Positions 7,832 to 16,101 of a stretch of DNA of 64,000 nucleotides are shown here, one piece after another. The translations under genes were made by a program, and so were the position numbers. How positions within the stretch are numbered: position 1 is the first letter of the stretch; every line of letters starts with the position of its first letter. Source of the DNA: Pontibacter diazotrophicus (lineage in GTDB: Bacteria; Bacteroidota; Bacteroidia; Cytophagales; Hymenobacteraceae). The notes beneath the pieces are model-generated. The model was not told the origin of the DNA and ran no database searches. It saw nothing but the letters and a program-made list of their open reading frames with translations. The stretch spans positions 124,001 to 188,000 of the forward strand of contig NZ_QRGR01000008.1 in assembly GCF_003367245.1 (NCBI RefSeq). Reading direction: 5' to 3'.

Positions 7832-10285
7832 TTAAAAGTCATCATCCATTCCGCCTCCGTTGCCTTCCTGTTCATTGCGCTGGCGTTCTTCATTATTGTC
7901 GCTGTTGATGCGGTAGGTGAAACCGATAAAGGCAATACGGGTCTGGCGTTTGTTCTGGCTTTCCAATTCAAACCCGGGGCCAAAGCTGGTAAAGTTAAAC
8001 TGGCGTGTGTTAAAGATGTCTGAAATACGCAGCGATACAGTTCCTCTATTGTTTAATACCTCTTTCTTCAGGCCCAGGTCAGCACCAAACACCTGATCCA
8101 TGCGCCCCTGTATGTTCACCATCGGCGACCGGTAGTTAGCAGACAGCTGGACAGCCAGGTCCTCCCATACCGTCATAGTAGAATTGAGTTTTGCATTCCA
8201 GCTGAGTTGGTTGGTGCTAAGTTCCGTGTCGCCCTGCGTGTCATTCAGTTCTATTCTGAAACCCGACACACTCGCGTTCATGCGCCACCATTTAAAAGGG
8301 TTGTGTGTTCCCACGAGCTCCACGCCATAAGAGGAGTTATCCGACAGGTTGATGAAGGTAGTATAGGTAACGCCTTGATCAAAGGTTCGGAAGCGCTGTA
8401 CCTGGTCGGTGGTGTGGCGATAGAAAACCGAGGTGTTAAAAGAAGAGTTGTCCCAGTACTTCAGGTAGCCCAGTTCCAGCGAATTAATATATTCCGGAAG
8501 CAGCTCCGGGTTACCGGAGCGGATGTTGAGCGGGTCGGTATAGTCAATAAACGGGTTCAGGTTCCAGGCTCTTGGCCTGTTGATGCGGCGGCTGTAGCTG
8601 AACTGTACTTTGTTGTCGTTATTAAAGTCCTGTGTCAGGAACACACTCGGGAACAGGCTGAAATACTCGTTGTTGAACACCCTGTTCTGCGTGCGCTGGT
8701 CTGAGGTGGTATAGGTTTGCTCGGCGCGCAGCCCCAACTGGAAGCTGAAGTTGTTGAGTTTGCTGCTGAAGTTGCTGTATGCAGCGTGTATCTGCTCATC
8801 ATACACAAAATGGTTGGAGGCATTGGTGTTGAGCAGCAGCTGCCCTGTTTCCTGGTCCACATCATAGAACATGTTGTTGTTGTTCATCCGCTGAAAACTG
8901 CTTCGGAAGCCTGCCTCTATGCGGCTGTTTTCATCGATGGGGTGTACGTAATCCGATTGCGCCAGCAGGCGGCTTCTTACGTTGTCGGCAGTAGTATACT
9001 GCAGGGTGGGGGCAGTGTTCGCCACGCTGCCATCCGGGTTGTAATTCTGCTGGGTAAAGTCGCTGTAATCGTCTCCGGAGCGTGTGAAGTAGGTTAAGTC
9101 GGCGGTGAGTTCCTGGCCTTCCCTGTCGAAGGTGCGGCGGTAGCCCAAGTTCAGGTTTACGATATGGTCTTTCTCAATCTCTTCGGTGGTGCGGCGGAAC
9201 TGGTTTTCCAGTGTTTGGTTTATGTCCAGGTTTCGGTAGGTGATCTCGTTAAAGTTGTCTTCGTCGCTGGTGCGGTAAAAAACGGAGGCGGAGAGGGTGT
9301 TGTAGTCATTCACCGCATAATCGGCCCCCAGGCGTAAGTTATGGGAAATATCCACACCGCGCCTGTACGACGACTGATCCAAGAAAGAGGTGCTGTCGGT
9401 GCCAGGGTAATTGGTTCTGAAGGAGTTGCTCCAGCGCGGGCGGTAACTTCTCCTGAAATCATAGCCTGTGTTAAAGTCCCACTTATTGTAATGGTAGTTC
9501 AGGTTGATGGAGCTGTTGTAGTTATCGTAGGTTCCTGCGTTTACAGAGGCCACGCCACTAAAACCGGGTGCTCTGTCTTTTTTCAGGATGATGTTAATAA
9601 TACCAGCCGTGCCTTCCGGGTCATATTTGGCAGATGGGTTGGTGATGAGTTCTACACTCTCGATCATGCTGGCCGGAATCTGGTCCAAGCCTACATCGGC
9701 CAATGCCGTGCGTTTGCCATCTACCAGAATGGTAACATTGGCACTTCCGCGCATGCTCACGTTTCCGTCCGTGTCTATTGTTACTGAGGGCACATTCTGC
9801 ATCACATCGGCTACTGTTCCGCTTTGGGCTGCAATGTCCTGCTCTACGTTCACCACCTTCTTGTCCAGTTCATACTCTACCAGCTGGCGCTCTGCGGTTA
9901 TCTCCACCTCGCTCAGCCTGGTGCTGGATTCCTCCATGGGCACATTATTCAACGCTACAGCAGGGTTGTCTGCGTCAACGGTTACATCCTGCACAAATTT
10001 AGTAGGGTACCCCACCAGCGATATCCGGAGCACATAGCGGCCATAGGGCACCCGGTCCAGCACAAATTCACCGTTGCTATCTGTTGTGGCGCCGGTCACA
10101 AGGCTGGAGTCGCGGGGAGTCAGCAGCACCACATTGGCAAAACCCACAGGGGTTTTCTGCGGTCCTTCCACCACGGTGCCGGTTACGGTGCCTTGTGCTG
10201 CTTCAGGCTGGTTCTGGGCCTGCAGCGCCAGAGGAAATAATAGAAGGAGGAATGATAGATAGAAATTAACGTGTTCGGTTTTCAT
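7832..10285 (-). CDS. TonB-dependent-receptor-like outer-membrane protein (OMP_b-brl_3 type)
   Basis: 817 aa. Signal peptide, then a carboxypeptidase-regulatory-like beta-sandwich (residues about 30-115, GTVTGTVVEGPQKTPVGFANV). A plug domain follows (VVNVEQDIAAQSGTVADVMQ; VRGS-like SMRGSANVTILVDG; YDPEGTAGIINIILKK). The large C-terminal barrel contains NRPRAWNLNPF and GNPELLPEY, strongly characteristic of this subgroup. The protein ends in Asp-Asp-Asp-Phe with a terminal Phe. These proteins resemble siderophore or peptide receptors, but their ligands are generally unknown. No SusD-like partner is adjacent, and the gene is monocistronic. Confidence 0.88.
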   Translation of the reverse strand: MKTEHVNFYLSFLLLLFPLALQAQNQPEAAQGTVTGTVVEGPQKTPVGFANVVLLTPRDSSLVTGATTDSNGEFVLDRVPYGRYVLRISLVGYPTKFVQDVTVDADNPAVALNNVPMEESSTRLSEVEITAERQLVEYELDKKVVNVEQDIAAQSGTVADVMQNVPSVTIDTDGNVSMRGSANVTILVDGKRTALADVGLDQIPASMIESVELITNPSAKYDPEGTAGIINIILKKDRAPGFSGVASVNAGTYDNYNSSINLNYHYNKWDFNTGYDFRRSYRPRWSNSFRTNYPGTDSTSFLDQSSYRRGVDISHNLRLGADYAVNDYNTLSASVFYRTSDEDNFNEITYRNLDINQTLENQFRRTTEEIEKDHIVNLNLGYRRTFDREGQELTADLTYFTRSGDDYSDFTQQNYNPDGSVANTAPTLQYTTADNVRSRLLAQSDYVHPIDENSRIEAGFRSSFQRMNNNNMFYDVDQETGQLLLNTNASNHFVYDEQIHAAYSNFSSKLNNFSFQLGLRAEQTYTTSDQRTQNRVFNNEYFSLFPSVFLTQDFNNDNKVQFSYSRRINRPRAWNLNPFIDYTDPLNIRSGNPELLPEYINSLELGYLKYWDNSSFNTSVFYRHTTDQVQRFRTFDQGVTYTTFINLSDNSSYGVELVGTHNPFKWWRMNASVSGFRIELNDTQGDTELSTNQLSWNAKLNSTMTVWEDLAVQLSANYRSPMVNIQGRMDQVFGADLGLKKEVLNNRGTVSLRISDIFNTRQFNFTSFGPGFELESQNKRQTRIAFIGFTYRINSDNNEERQRNEQEGNGGGMDDDF

Positions 10286-10562
10286 AGTTTATTTGGGTCG
10301 TATGTCGTGAGACGGTAATCGTTAGCGGATAAATTTAAGCCAGGGTGCAGCATAAGCGCTGCACGTGGTGCTGAGGCTTGTGTTGTCGTACCGCTTTCTT
10401 TACCAGATAGATAAAGAAAGCGCCTCCTGTACTAAGTGTGACAATTCGGAAGGGTGAAAGTTTAAAGAGGAGGCTGCTTTTTTTACGGAGAGAATTCCGC
10501 AAAGGTAGTGCACATCATCTTTGCAGGCTGATTGAGCTGCTGTTAGAGCACCTGAAAAAGCA

Positions 10563-10588
10563 AAAGCACGGACCTGCACCCGTGCTTT
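10563..10588 (-). terminator. Terminator of the TrmH-type methyltransferase gene
   Basis: Stem AAAGCACGG (10563-10571) / CCGTGCTTT (10580-10588) lies 28 bp beyond the stop at 10616. On the minus strand it continues into T-rich sequence. Confidence 0.7.
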
Positions 10589-10615
10589 CGCATGTACTAT
10601 CTTATAAGTCTCTGG

Positions 10616-11155
10616 CTAAGCTTCCTGCCCCAGTGTTTTGCTCAGGAAATCCCACACCACCACGCCTGTGGCTACAGATATGTTAAGCGAGTGCTTGGTG
10701 CCAAACTGTGGTATTTCCAGCACCACATCAGAAAGGCTAACTACGTCCTGCTCTACCCCAAACACCTCGTTGCCCAGCACAAAAGCATACTTCTGCCCCG
10801 GATCCGGCTGAAAGTCATTCAGCATGGTGCTGTTCTCGGCCTGCTCCACAGCACAAATCTTATAGCCATCGGCCTGTAGCTTTTTCACCAGCTCCAGTGT
10901 ATCGGGCACGTGCTCCCATTCCACAGATTCAGTGGCACCCAGCGCTGTCTTTTCTATGTCGCGGTGGGGAGGAGTGCCGGTGATGCCGCAGAGGTATACT
11001 TTCTGCGCCATAAAGGCATCGGCGGTGCGAAAAACGGAACCTACATTATTCAGGCTGCGCACATTGTCGAGCACCAAGACTAACGGTATTTTTTTCTTAT
11101 TTTTGAAGTCCTCAACCGATTCGCGGTTGAGTTCGTCCATGGAGAGCTTTCGCAT
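10616..11155 (-). CDS. TrmH/SpoU-family RNA methyltransferase
   Basis: 179 aa, SPOUT fold. The three family motifs are present: LVLDNVRSLNNVGSVFRTAD (motif 1), FVLGNEVFGV (motif 2) and SLNISVATGVVVWDF (motif 3, knot and S-adenosylmethionine binding). The protein is short and lacks an N-terminal substrate domain, like TrmL- or TrmH-type enzymes that 2'-O-methylate tRNA. The exact target nucleotide cannot be read from sequence. It is divergent from mutS across a 461-bp repeat-rich spacer. Confidence 0.85.
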   Translation of the reverse strand: MRKLSMDELNRESVEDFKNKKKIPLVLVLDNVRSLNNVGSVFRTADAFMAQKVYLCGITGTPPHRDIEKTALGATESVEWEHVPDTLELVKKLQADGYKICAVEQAENSTMLNDFQPDPGQKYAFVLGNEVFGVEQDVVSLSDVVLEIPQFGTKHSLNISVATGVVVWDFLSKTLGQEA

Positions 11156-11344
11156 TTTTCAGGATGTAAGACGCAGGGTGTTTTAGATTTACTGTTATTG
11201 AAAATGTCTGTGTCAGTACAAAGGTCCGGCAGATAAGGCAGAAATCAAACTGATTGCTGTTTGTTGATTGTTTGGTGAGACAGCCAAATAGTCGCATGGC
11301 AGGTGGCTGTTTGCATTACGCTTAGCTCTTTCTAACTTTTAGCT

Positions 11345-11470
11345 GTTCTGGATTTCTTAATCCAGAACTAAACCTGAAGCGGATTTCCTAATCCGCATTG
11401 TGGGGAGCATGAACACGGGGATTAGGAAATTCCCATCAGCCAGCTTTCGGACTAAGAAGTCCGAAAGAAC
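11345..11470. repeat. Cluster of four related short palindromes (REP-like)
   Basis: Four imperfectly related hairpins occur in 125 bp: arms GTTCTGGATT/AATCCAGAAC (11345-11368), GCGGATT/AATCCGC (11379-11396), a GGGATTAGGAAATTCCC copy near 11417-11434, and CTTTCGGACT/AGTCCGAAAG near 11443-11466. Each has a four-base TTCY or AAGA loop, and the arms covary, so the structure is conserved while the sequence changes. They lie in the spacer between the TrmH gene and mutS. Confidence 0.6.
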
Positions 11471-11529
11471 GAAATTGATTAGCTGCAAGAACGCAAAGCG
11501 ACTCAGGCAGCTACTATACTTAGAAAAGT

Positions 11530-11557
11530 CCCCTCCTCGGAGGGGTAGGGGTGGGTT
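11530..11557 (+). repeat. G/C-skewed 28-bp interspersed repeat, copy 1
   Basis: The segment CCCCTCCTCGGAGGGG followed by TAGGGGTGGGTT recurs as an exact reverse complement at 25497-25524. It contains a CCCCTCCGAGGAGGGG-type palindrome plus a TAGGGGTGGGTT tail. It is followed by low-complexity AATTCATAATTCA-type sequence up to the mutS start. Confidence 0.7.
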
Positions 11558-11616
11558 CGTTTACATGACCCCATTCCTAATTCATAATTCAGCATTCATA
11601 ATTAGCTAAGTAAGGT

Positions 11617-14244
11617 ATGAAAGGAGAAGGCAAAGGCACGGTAACCCCGCTCATGAAGCAGTACAATGCTATCAAGGTGAAGCACCCGGGGGCGCTGCTG
11701 CTGTTTAGGGTAGGGGACTTTTATGAAACCTTTGGCGAAGACGCCATCAAGGCCAGTAAGATTCTGGACATCGTGCTGACAAAGCGCGGCAACGGCTCAG
11801 CCTCCGAGACCGCGCTGGCCGGTTTCCCACACCATTCCCTGGACACGTACCTGCCAAAGCTGGTGCGGGCAGGGGAGCGCGTAGCCATCTGCGACCAGCT
11901 GGAAGACCCGAAATCGGTGAAAGGCATTGTGAAGCGGGGTGTGACGGAGCTGGTAACGCCGGGCGTTTCCTTCAACGACCAGGTGCTGGAAAGGCGCAGC
12001 AACAACTACCTGGCTGCCATCCATTTCGGAAAAACAGAAACAGGCGCCTCTTTCCTGGATGTATCCACCGGCGAATTTATCACCGCACAGGGCGACAAGA
12101 ACTATATTGGCAAGCTGTTGCAAAGCCTGGCCCCGGCGGAAGTGCTGTTTTGCAAGCGCGAGAAAGACACCTTTATTGACCGCTATGGCCCCGACTTCCG
12201 GTACTATGCACTAGAGCCTTGGGTGTTTAACTATGATACGGCTTATGAGTCGCTGACCCGCCATTTCAAAACCGCTACCCTCAAAGGATTTGGTATTGAA
12301 GGGATGGCGGAGGGCATTATCTCAGCGGGAGTCATTCTGCATTATCTTTCAGAGACACAGCACAACGAAATCAGCCACATTGCCACCATCTCGCGCCTGG
12401 AAGAGGACAAGTATGTATGGCTGGACCGGTTTACGGTGCGCAACCTGGAGCTGCTGTTTACGCAGCACCAGGAAGGTGTGCCCCTGATACAGGTGCTGGA
12501 CCAGACCGTAACTCCGATGGGTGCGCGCCTGCTGAAAAAGTGGGTGGTGTTGCCGCTGAAAGATGTGGCCCAGATTCGCCGCCGCCTGGATACGGTGGAG
12601 GCCCTGACAAAGCACCGCGAGCTGCTGAATGAGCTCACACAGCACCTGAAGCAAATAAATGACCTCGAGCGCCTGATTTCGAAGGTGGCCGTGCGGCGCG
12701 TAAACCCGCGCGAACTGGTGCAGCTGGCGAAGGCACTGGAAGCCATTCTGCCTATTCAGAAAGCTTTAGCCTTGAGTGATATTCCTGCCTTGCAGCGGCT
12801 GGCAGCGCAGTTGGTTCCTTGCGACGGGCTGCGGGAAGAGATCCGGAATGTGCTGAAGCCGGAGCCGCCGATGCTTACCAACCAGGGCAACATGATCAAC
12901 GATGGCGTGAATGCAGAGCTGGATGAGCTGCGGCAAATTGCATTTTCGGGCAAAGACTACCTGGCGCAGTTGCAGCAGCGTGAAATTAAAAACACAGGCA
13001 TCAGCTCACTCAAGATAGCCTACAATAAGGTATTCGGTTATTATTTAGAAGTAACGCACGCACATAAAGACAAAGTACCCGCCTCCTGGATACGCAAGCA
13101 GACACTGGTAAATGCTGAGCGCTATATCACGGAAGAGCTGAAGACGTACGAGGAGAAGATTCTAAACGCAGAAGACCGCATTTACACCATCGAGTTTGGG
13201 CTGTTTAATGACCTGGTGCTGCATGCTTTGGATTTTGTGGCGCAGGTACAGCAAAACGCGAAAGTCATCGGCATTATCGACTGCCTCAGCTCCTTTGCCA
13301 GCATTGCCCTGAACAGCAATTACGTGAAGCCGGACGTAAGCGACAGCCATGTGCTGGACATAAAGAAAGGCCGTCATCCGGTTATTGAGAAACAACTGCC
13401 TTTAGGAGAGGCTTACGTACCCAACGACATCTTCCTGGATAATGAGGAGCAGCAGATCATCATCATCACAGGACCAAACATGGCCGGTAAAAGTGCTTTG
13501 CTGCGCCAGACGGCCCTCATCGTGCTGATGGCGCAAATCGGATCTTTTGTGCCGGCAGAAGCAGCTACGCTAGGCATAATCGATAAGATTTTTACCCGTG
13601 TGGGCGCCTCGGATAATTTGTCCAAGGGTGAGTCTACGTTTATGGTGGAGATGACGGAGACGGCCAGTATTCTGAACAACCTCTCGGACCGCAGCCTGGT
13701 GCTGATGGATGAGATTGGCCGCGGTACCAGCACCTACGATGGTATTTCCATAGCCTGGGCCATTGTGGAGCACCTGCACAACCACCCGAAGTTTAAAGCC
13801 AAAACCCTTTTCGCTACGCACTATCACGAGCTGAACCAGCTGGCCGAGGACCTGCCGCGTGTAAAGAACTATAATGTGTCGGTAAAAGAGGCAGGAGGCA
13901 AAATCCTGTTTATGCGCAAGCTGGTAGAGGGCGGCAGCGAGCACAGCTTTGGAATACATGTGGCCCAGATGGCGGGTATGCCGAACAATGTCGTGTTGCG
14001 TGCCGATGAGATCATGCACCACCTCGAAAAGGAGAAAGTGTCGGAGCATTCTCCACAGCAGAAAATGAAGACGGCTCCTAAAAACAACTTCCAGCTCAGT
14101 ATGTTCGAGCTCAACGACCCGCAGCTGGCCCGGGCAAGGGAGCTGATGGATGCCTTAGATATTAACACTATCACACCGGTAGAGGCACTCTTGAAGCTAA
14201 ACGAACTGAAAGGGCTCCTGCAGGACAAAGCAGTGAAACAGTAG
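11617..14244 (+). CDS. mutS: DNA mismatch repair ATPase MutS
   Basis: 875 aa, full length. The mismatch-wedge motif F-Y-E is at residues 35-37 (GDFYETFG). The connector, lever and clamp domains follow, then the ATPase with Walker A GPNMAGKS near residue 619, Walker B LVLMDEIGRGTSTYDG and the helix-turn-helix/dimer region ATHYHELNQL. It binds mismatches and recruits MutL. The start (MKGEGKGTVTPLMKQYN) gives the usual N-terminus. Compared with E. coli MutS it has the usual C-terminal tail (NDPQLARARELMDALDINTITPVEALLKL). No mutL is nearby. Confidence 0.97.
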   Translation: MKGEGKGTVTPLMKQYNAIKVKHPGALLLFRVGDFYETFGEDAIKASKILDIVLTKRGNGSASETALAGFPHHSLDTYLPKLVRAGERVAICDQLEDPKSVKGIVKRGVTELVTPGVSFNDQVLERRSNNYLAAIHFGKTETGASFLDVSTGEFITAQGDKNYIGKLLQSLAPAEVLFCKREKDTFIDRYGPDFRYYALEPWVFNYDTAYESLTRHFKTATLKGFGIEGMAEGIISAGVILHYLSETQHNEISHIATISRLEEDKYVWLDRFTVRNLELLFTQHQEGVPLIQVLDQTVTPMGARLLKKWVVLPLKDVAQIRRRLDTVEALTKHRELLNELTQHLKQINDLERLISKVAVRRVNPRELVQLAKALEAILPIQKALALSDIPALQRLAAQLVPCDGLREEIRNVLKPEPPMLTNQGNMINDGVNAELDELRQIAFSGKDYLAQLQQREIKNTGISSLKIAYNKVFGYYLEVTHAHKDKVPASWIRKQTLVNAERYITEELKTYEEKILNAEDRIYTIEFGLFNDLVLHALDFVAQVQQNAKVIGIIDCLSSFASIALNSNYVKPDVSDSHVLDIKKGRHPVIEKQLPLGEAYVPNDIFLDNEEQQIIIITGPNMAGKSALLRQTALIVLMAQIGSFVPAEAATLGIIDKIFTRVGASDNLSKGESTFMVEMTETASILNNLSDRSLVLMDEIGRGTSTYDGISIAWAIVEHLHNHPKFKAKTLFATHYHELNQLAEDLPRVKNYNVSVKEAGGKILFMRKLVEGGSEHSFGIHVAQMAGMPNNVVLRADEIMHHLEKEKVSEHSPQQKMKTAPKNNFQLSMFELNDPQLARARELMDALDINTITPVEALLKLNELKGLLQDKAVKQ

Positions 14245-14443
14245 CAGGATGTTTCGTCCTGCTGCTGGACTTGAGGATTGGTTAAAAAGGTTAAGCTATG
14301 AAAGGAGTATATATGGCTTAAGATGCCTTGCAGGTTCTGTGTATCTTGTTTAAGGTAGGTACAGGAGTTGAAATAAACTGAAATTTTTCTCCCTGAAAAT
14401 CAGCTGAAAGGGCAAAAAGAGCAGAAAATTTTTGCGGGAGCTA

Positions 14444-14473
14444 TTGACAAGTCAGATTTTGTCTATATCTTTG
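14444..14473 (+). promoter_or_regulatory. Promoter of the tRNA-Gly/tRNA-Leu unit
   Basis: TTG at 14444-14446, an exact 19-bp spacer, and TATCTTTG at 14466-14473 match the Bacteroidota TTG-N19-TAnnTTTG consensus perfectly. The predicted start is near 14480, about 32 nt before the first tRNA. The rest of 14245-14443 shows only a small GCAGGA/TCCTGC dyad after mutS. Confidence 0.75.
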
Positions 14474-14511
14474 CATCACTAAATCACTACGGCGGTTTAG
14501 AAATAACAAAA

Positions 14512-14584
14512 GCGGGAGTAGCTCAGTTGGTAGAGCGCGACCTTGCCAAGGTCGAGGCCGCGGGTTCGAATCCCGTCTCCCGCT
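14512..14584 (+). tRNA. tRNA-Gly (GCC)
   Basis: 73-nt cloverleaf: acceptor GCGGGAG/CTCCCGC, D arm GCTC/GAGC, anticodon stem CGACC/GGTCG with loop TTGCCAA (anticodon GCC at 14545-14547), T loop GTTCGAAT. The discriminator is T and CCA is not encoded. Confidence 0.97.
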
Positions 14585-14594
14585 CAGGCAAAAT

Positions 14595-14636
14595 AAAAAG
14601 CAAAGACGTTGTAATCGAACAACGTCTTTGCTTTTT
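14595..14636 (+). terminator. Terminator between the two tRNA genes
   Basis: 18-bp perfect arms (14595-14612 and 14619-14636; core GCAAAGACGTTGT/ACAACGTCTTTGC) with a 6-nt loop, A-run before and T-run after. Since tRNA-Leu has no clear promoter in the 34 bp that follow, read-through or processing at this hairpin may supply it. Confidence 0.8.
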
Positions 14637-14670
14637 AAAGTCTACACTTCAGGAACCGCTCCTGAAGGTT

Positions 14671-14754
14671 GCCGGGATGGTGGAATTGGTAGACACGCAA
14701 GACTTAAAATCTTGTGGCCGCAAGGCCGTGCGGGTTCGATTCCCGCTCCTGGTA
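14671..14754 (+). tRNA. tRNA-Leu (UAA)
   Basis: 84 nt, class II with a long variable arm (TGGCCGCAAGGCCGT). Acceptor GCCGGGA pairs with TCCTGGT including two G-U pairs. Anticodon stem CAAGA/TCTTG with loop CTTAAAA gives anticodon TAA (14705-14707). Its last 22 bases plus one flanking base (14733-14755) are repeated exactly at 15914-15936, marking it as an integration site. Confidence 0.97.
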
Positions 14755-14756
14755 CG

Positions 14757-14795
14757 ATGGCTAATTATCTGGTTATCAGATGGTTAGCCATTTTT
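14757..14795 (+). terminator. Islet-borne terminator directly after tRNA-Leu
   Basis: A 15-bp stem (arms 14757-14771 and 14777-14791, ATGGCTAA.../...TTAGCCAT, two G-U pairs inside) with loop GTTAT is followed by five T. It begins two bases after the att repeat, so the inserted DNA supplies a new terminator for the tRNA. Confidence 0.75.
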
Positions 14796-15141
14796 GTTAG
14801 TGTCGCGAGTATTTCCTTTCTATATTTCAATAATCACGCCTCTTTTCCCTCTGTTTTAACCTTTATACCACAAAAAGGCTAGCCATTGAGTACAAAAGCA
14901 CAGTTTTCATCAAAAAATCGTGTGTTCTTTTTTGGTTAGCGGCTGACTGAAAATCACTATATTAGTAGTGAATGTTTGTTTGTGAGGATATTAGGGTACA
15001 ATGAAACGCAGTGGAAGAATTTCTTTACAATTGGTAGTAAAAGCAATTAACCCAAAGTGAAGTTAAATCACCTATGCACATAATGCAGATAGCAGGAGTA
15101 GATACATCCTGTTAGCTAATAGTTGGCGTCAATAGATAATT

Positions 15142-15693
15142 ATGAATAAGGCCTTACATATAGTTTTGCTTCTTCTTGTGTTTTCCTGTAATCAAACAGA
15201 AGAAAGAGCACATGTAATGGAGAAAGAGCATCTAATAAAGTCCTTTGACATTTTTACCTTCTCTATAGAGCCAGGTTTGAGCAGAGAAGCTAGCAGGGAT
15301 GTAGAAATTAGTAAAGATGGCACCGTTTATCTTCGCTTGAGAGACAATAGAGAAATCAAAGAGAACTATAAAGTGGAGCTGGACTCTCAGAGCTTAAGGA
15401 AAGTATTTCTACTTGTTGACTCTATGAATATTGAAGCTTTAGATACTGTCTACCAAGACTATTTTGATGGAGCAACTTATTCATTGCTCTTGAGAAATGA
15501 AAATGATGAAATAAGGACGAAGGGAATGGATTTCCCTAGGGAAGTACAAAGAATGCTTTTTGACTTGGTTGAAATCGTGGAAAGGCAAAAAATGATTAAG
15601 ACTTCAAACAGACACTTCTCAACAACTAAAGATGTCTTGCAGCCACTCCCTCCTGGTTATGTGGAGTCAAAAGCAGTCTTAGATAGCTTATAG
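15142..15693 (+). CDS. Islet-encoded lipoprotein of unknown function
   Basis: 183 aa with a short signal peptide and lipobox (LLLVFSC, Cys 16), so a predicted lipid-anchored envelope protein. The middle (DVEISKDGTVYLRLRDN; DGATYSLLLRNENDEIRTK) looks like a small beta-rich domain resembling DUF6438-like lipoproteins, but I cannot assign a family with confidence. Base composition and codon use are markedly more AT-rich than neighbouring genes, in line with transfer. It is the only gene of the tRNA-Leu islet. The 300 bp before it hold no recognised promoter. Confidence 0.7.
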   Translation: MNKALHIVLLLLVFSCNQTEERAHVMEKEHLIKSFDIFTFSIEPGLSREASRDVEISKDGTVYLRLRDNREIKENYKVELDSQSLRKVFLLVDSMNIEALDTVYQDYFDGATYSLLLRNENDEIRTKGMDFPREVQRMLFDLVEIVERQKMIKTSNRHFSTTKDVLQPLPPGYVESKAVLDSL

Positions 15694-15713
15694 TATAGAA
15701 GGGGTAAAACTAA

Positions 15714-15779
15714 TAACGCCAACAAGGTATACAAGTCATACTTCGGCTTCGCCTCGTTCGCCTTTTATACGAAACGTTA
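15714..15779 (+). repeat. attC-like imperfect palindrome downstream of the islet gene
   Basis: 66-bp element: outer arms TAACG (15714) and CGTTA (to 15779), inner arms GTATACAAG and CTTTTATAC with one mismatch, and a central CTTCGGCTTCGCC-type segment. It lies 20 bp after the stop codon. Arm order, length and the TAACGCC...CGTTA ends resemble integron attC sites or related Bacteroidota elements. The strict GTTRRRY core is not met, so this is tentative. Confidence 0.4.
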
Positions 15780-15913
15780 ATATCTAAATTCTTGAAGAAT
15801 TCTGCGACAGAATCCGCGACACTAGCAACAGCAAAAGCTCGCGACACTTCGCGACACTAACAAAATATTGTCTAATTGGGCGCATTCAGCGTATTTTGGG
15901 GTATGCAGCCGAT

Positions 15914-15936
15914 GGTTCGATTCCCGCTCCTGGTAC
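15914..15936. repeat. Distal att direct repeat (copy of the tRNA-Leu 3' end)
   Basis: Exact 23-bp copy of 14733-14755, covering the T-loop and 3' acceptor strand of tRNA-Leu and one base beyond. Sequence before it (GCCGAT) does not continue the tRNA, so it is a footprint of integration and not a second tRNA. Confidence 0.85.
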
Positions 15937-15965
15937 AGCACTTCCTATATAGAGGAAACACAATC

Positions 15966-16011
15966 AAAAGCAAAACCCGCTCTAAACACCGTTTAAGCGG
16001 GTTTTGCTTTT
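15966..16011 (+). terminator. Displaced original terminator of the tRNA-Leu locus
   Basis: 16-bp perfect arms (AAAAGCAAAACCCGCT at 15966-15981 and its complement at 15996-16011) with a second inner stem TAAAC/GTTTA. It starts 30 bp after the distal att repeat, the usual place for a tRNA terminator. This suggests it followed tRNA-Leu directly before the islet was inserted. Confidence 0.75.
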
Positions 16012-16101
16012 ATAGCTCTTTGTTGTTTTCTCTTGTCCAGCTTATATTTTCTTTCTTTGTTCAAAACAGAAATTGCCTTTTTGCGCATTTTGAACGCACG
16101 C

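Larger units (their letters stand above)
14733..15936. mobile_element. Minimal tRNA-Leu-integrated islet bounded by 23-bp direct repeats
   Basis: An identical 23-bp segment (starts GGTTCGATTCC, ends CTGGTAC) occurs at 14733-14755 inside tRNA-Leu and at 15914-15936. The 1.18 kb between is clearly more AT-rich than its flanks. It contains one lipoprotein gene, an attC-like palindrome and several copies of CGCGACACT near the ends: one inverted at 14796-14807 (GTTAGTGTCGCG), and CGCGACACT-type copies around 15814, 15840 and 15850-15861. No integrase or transposase frame is present, so it would be non-autonomous or a remnant. Confidence 0.7.

Noticed and set aside
11400-11609. 69-residue frame before mutS
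   Set aside because: Made up of palindromic and low-complexity repeats; a by-product of the repeat cluster.
15909-15936. Second tRNA-Leu gene
   Set aside because: Only the 3' quarter is present; no D or anticodon arm precedes it. It is an att footprint.
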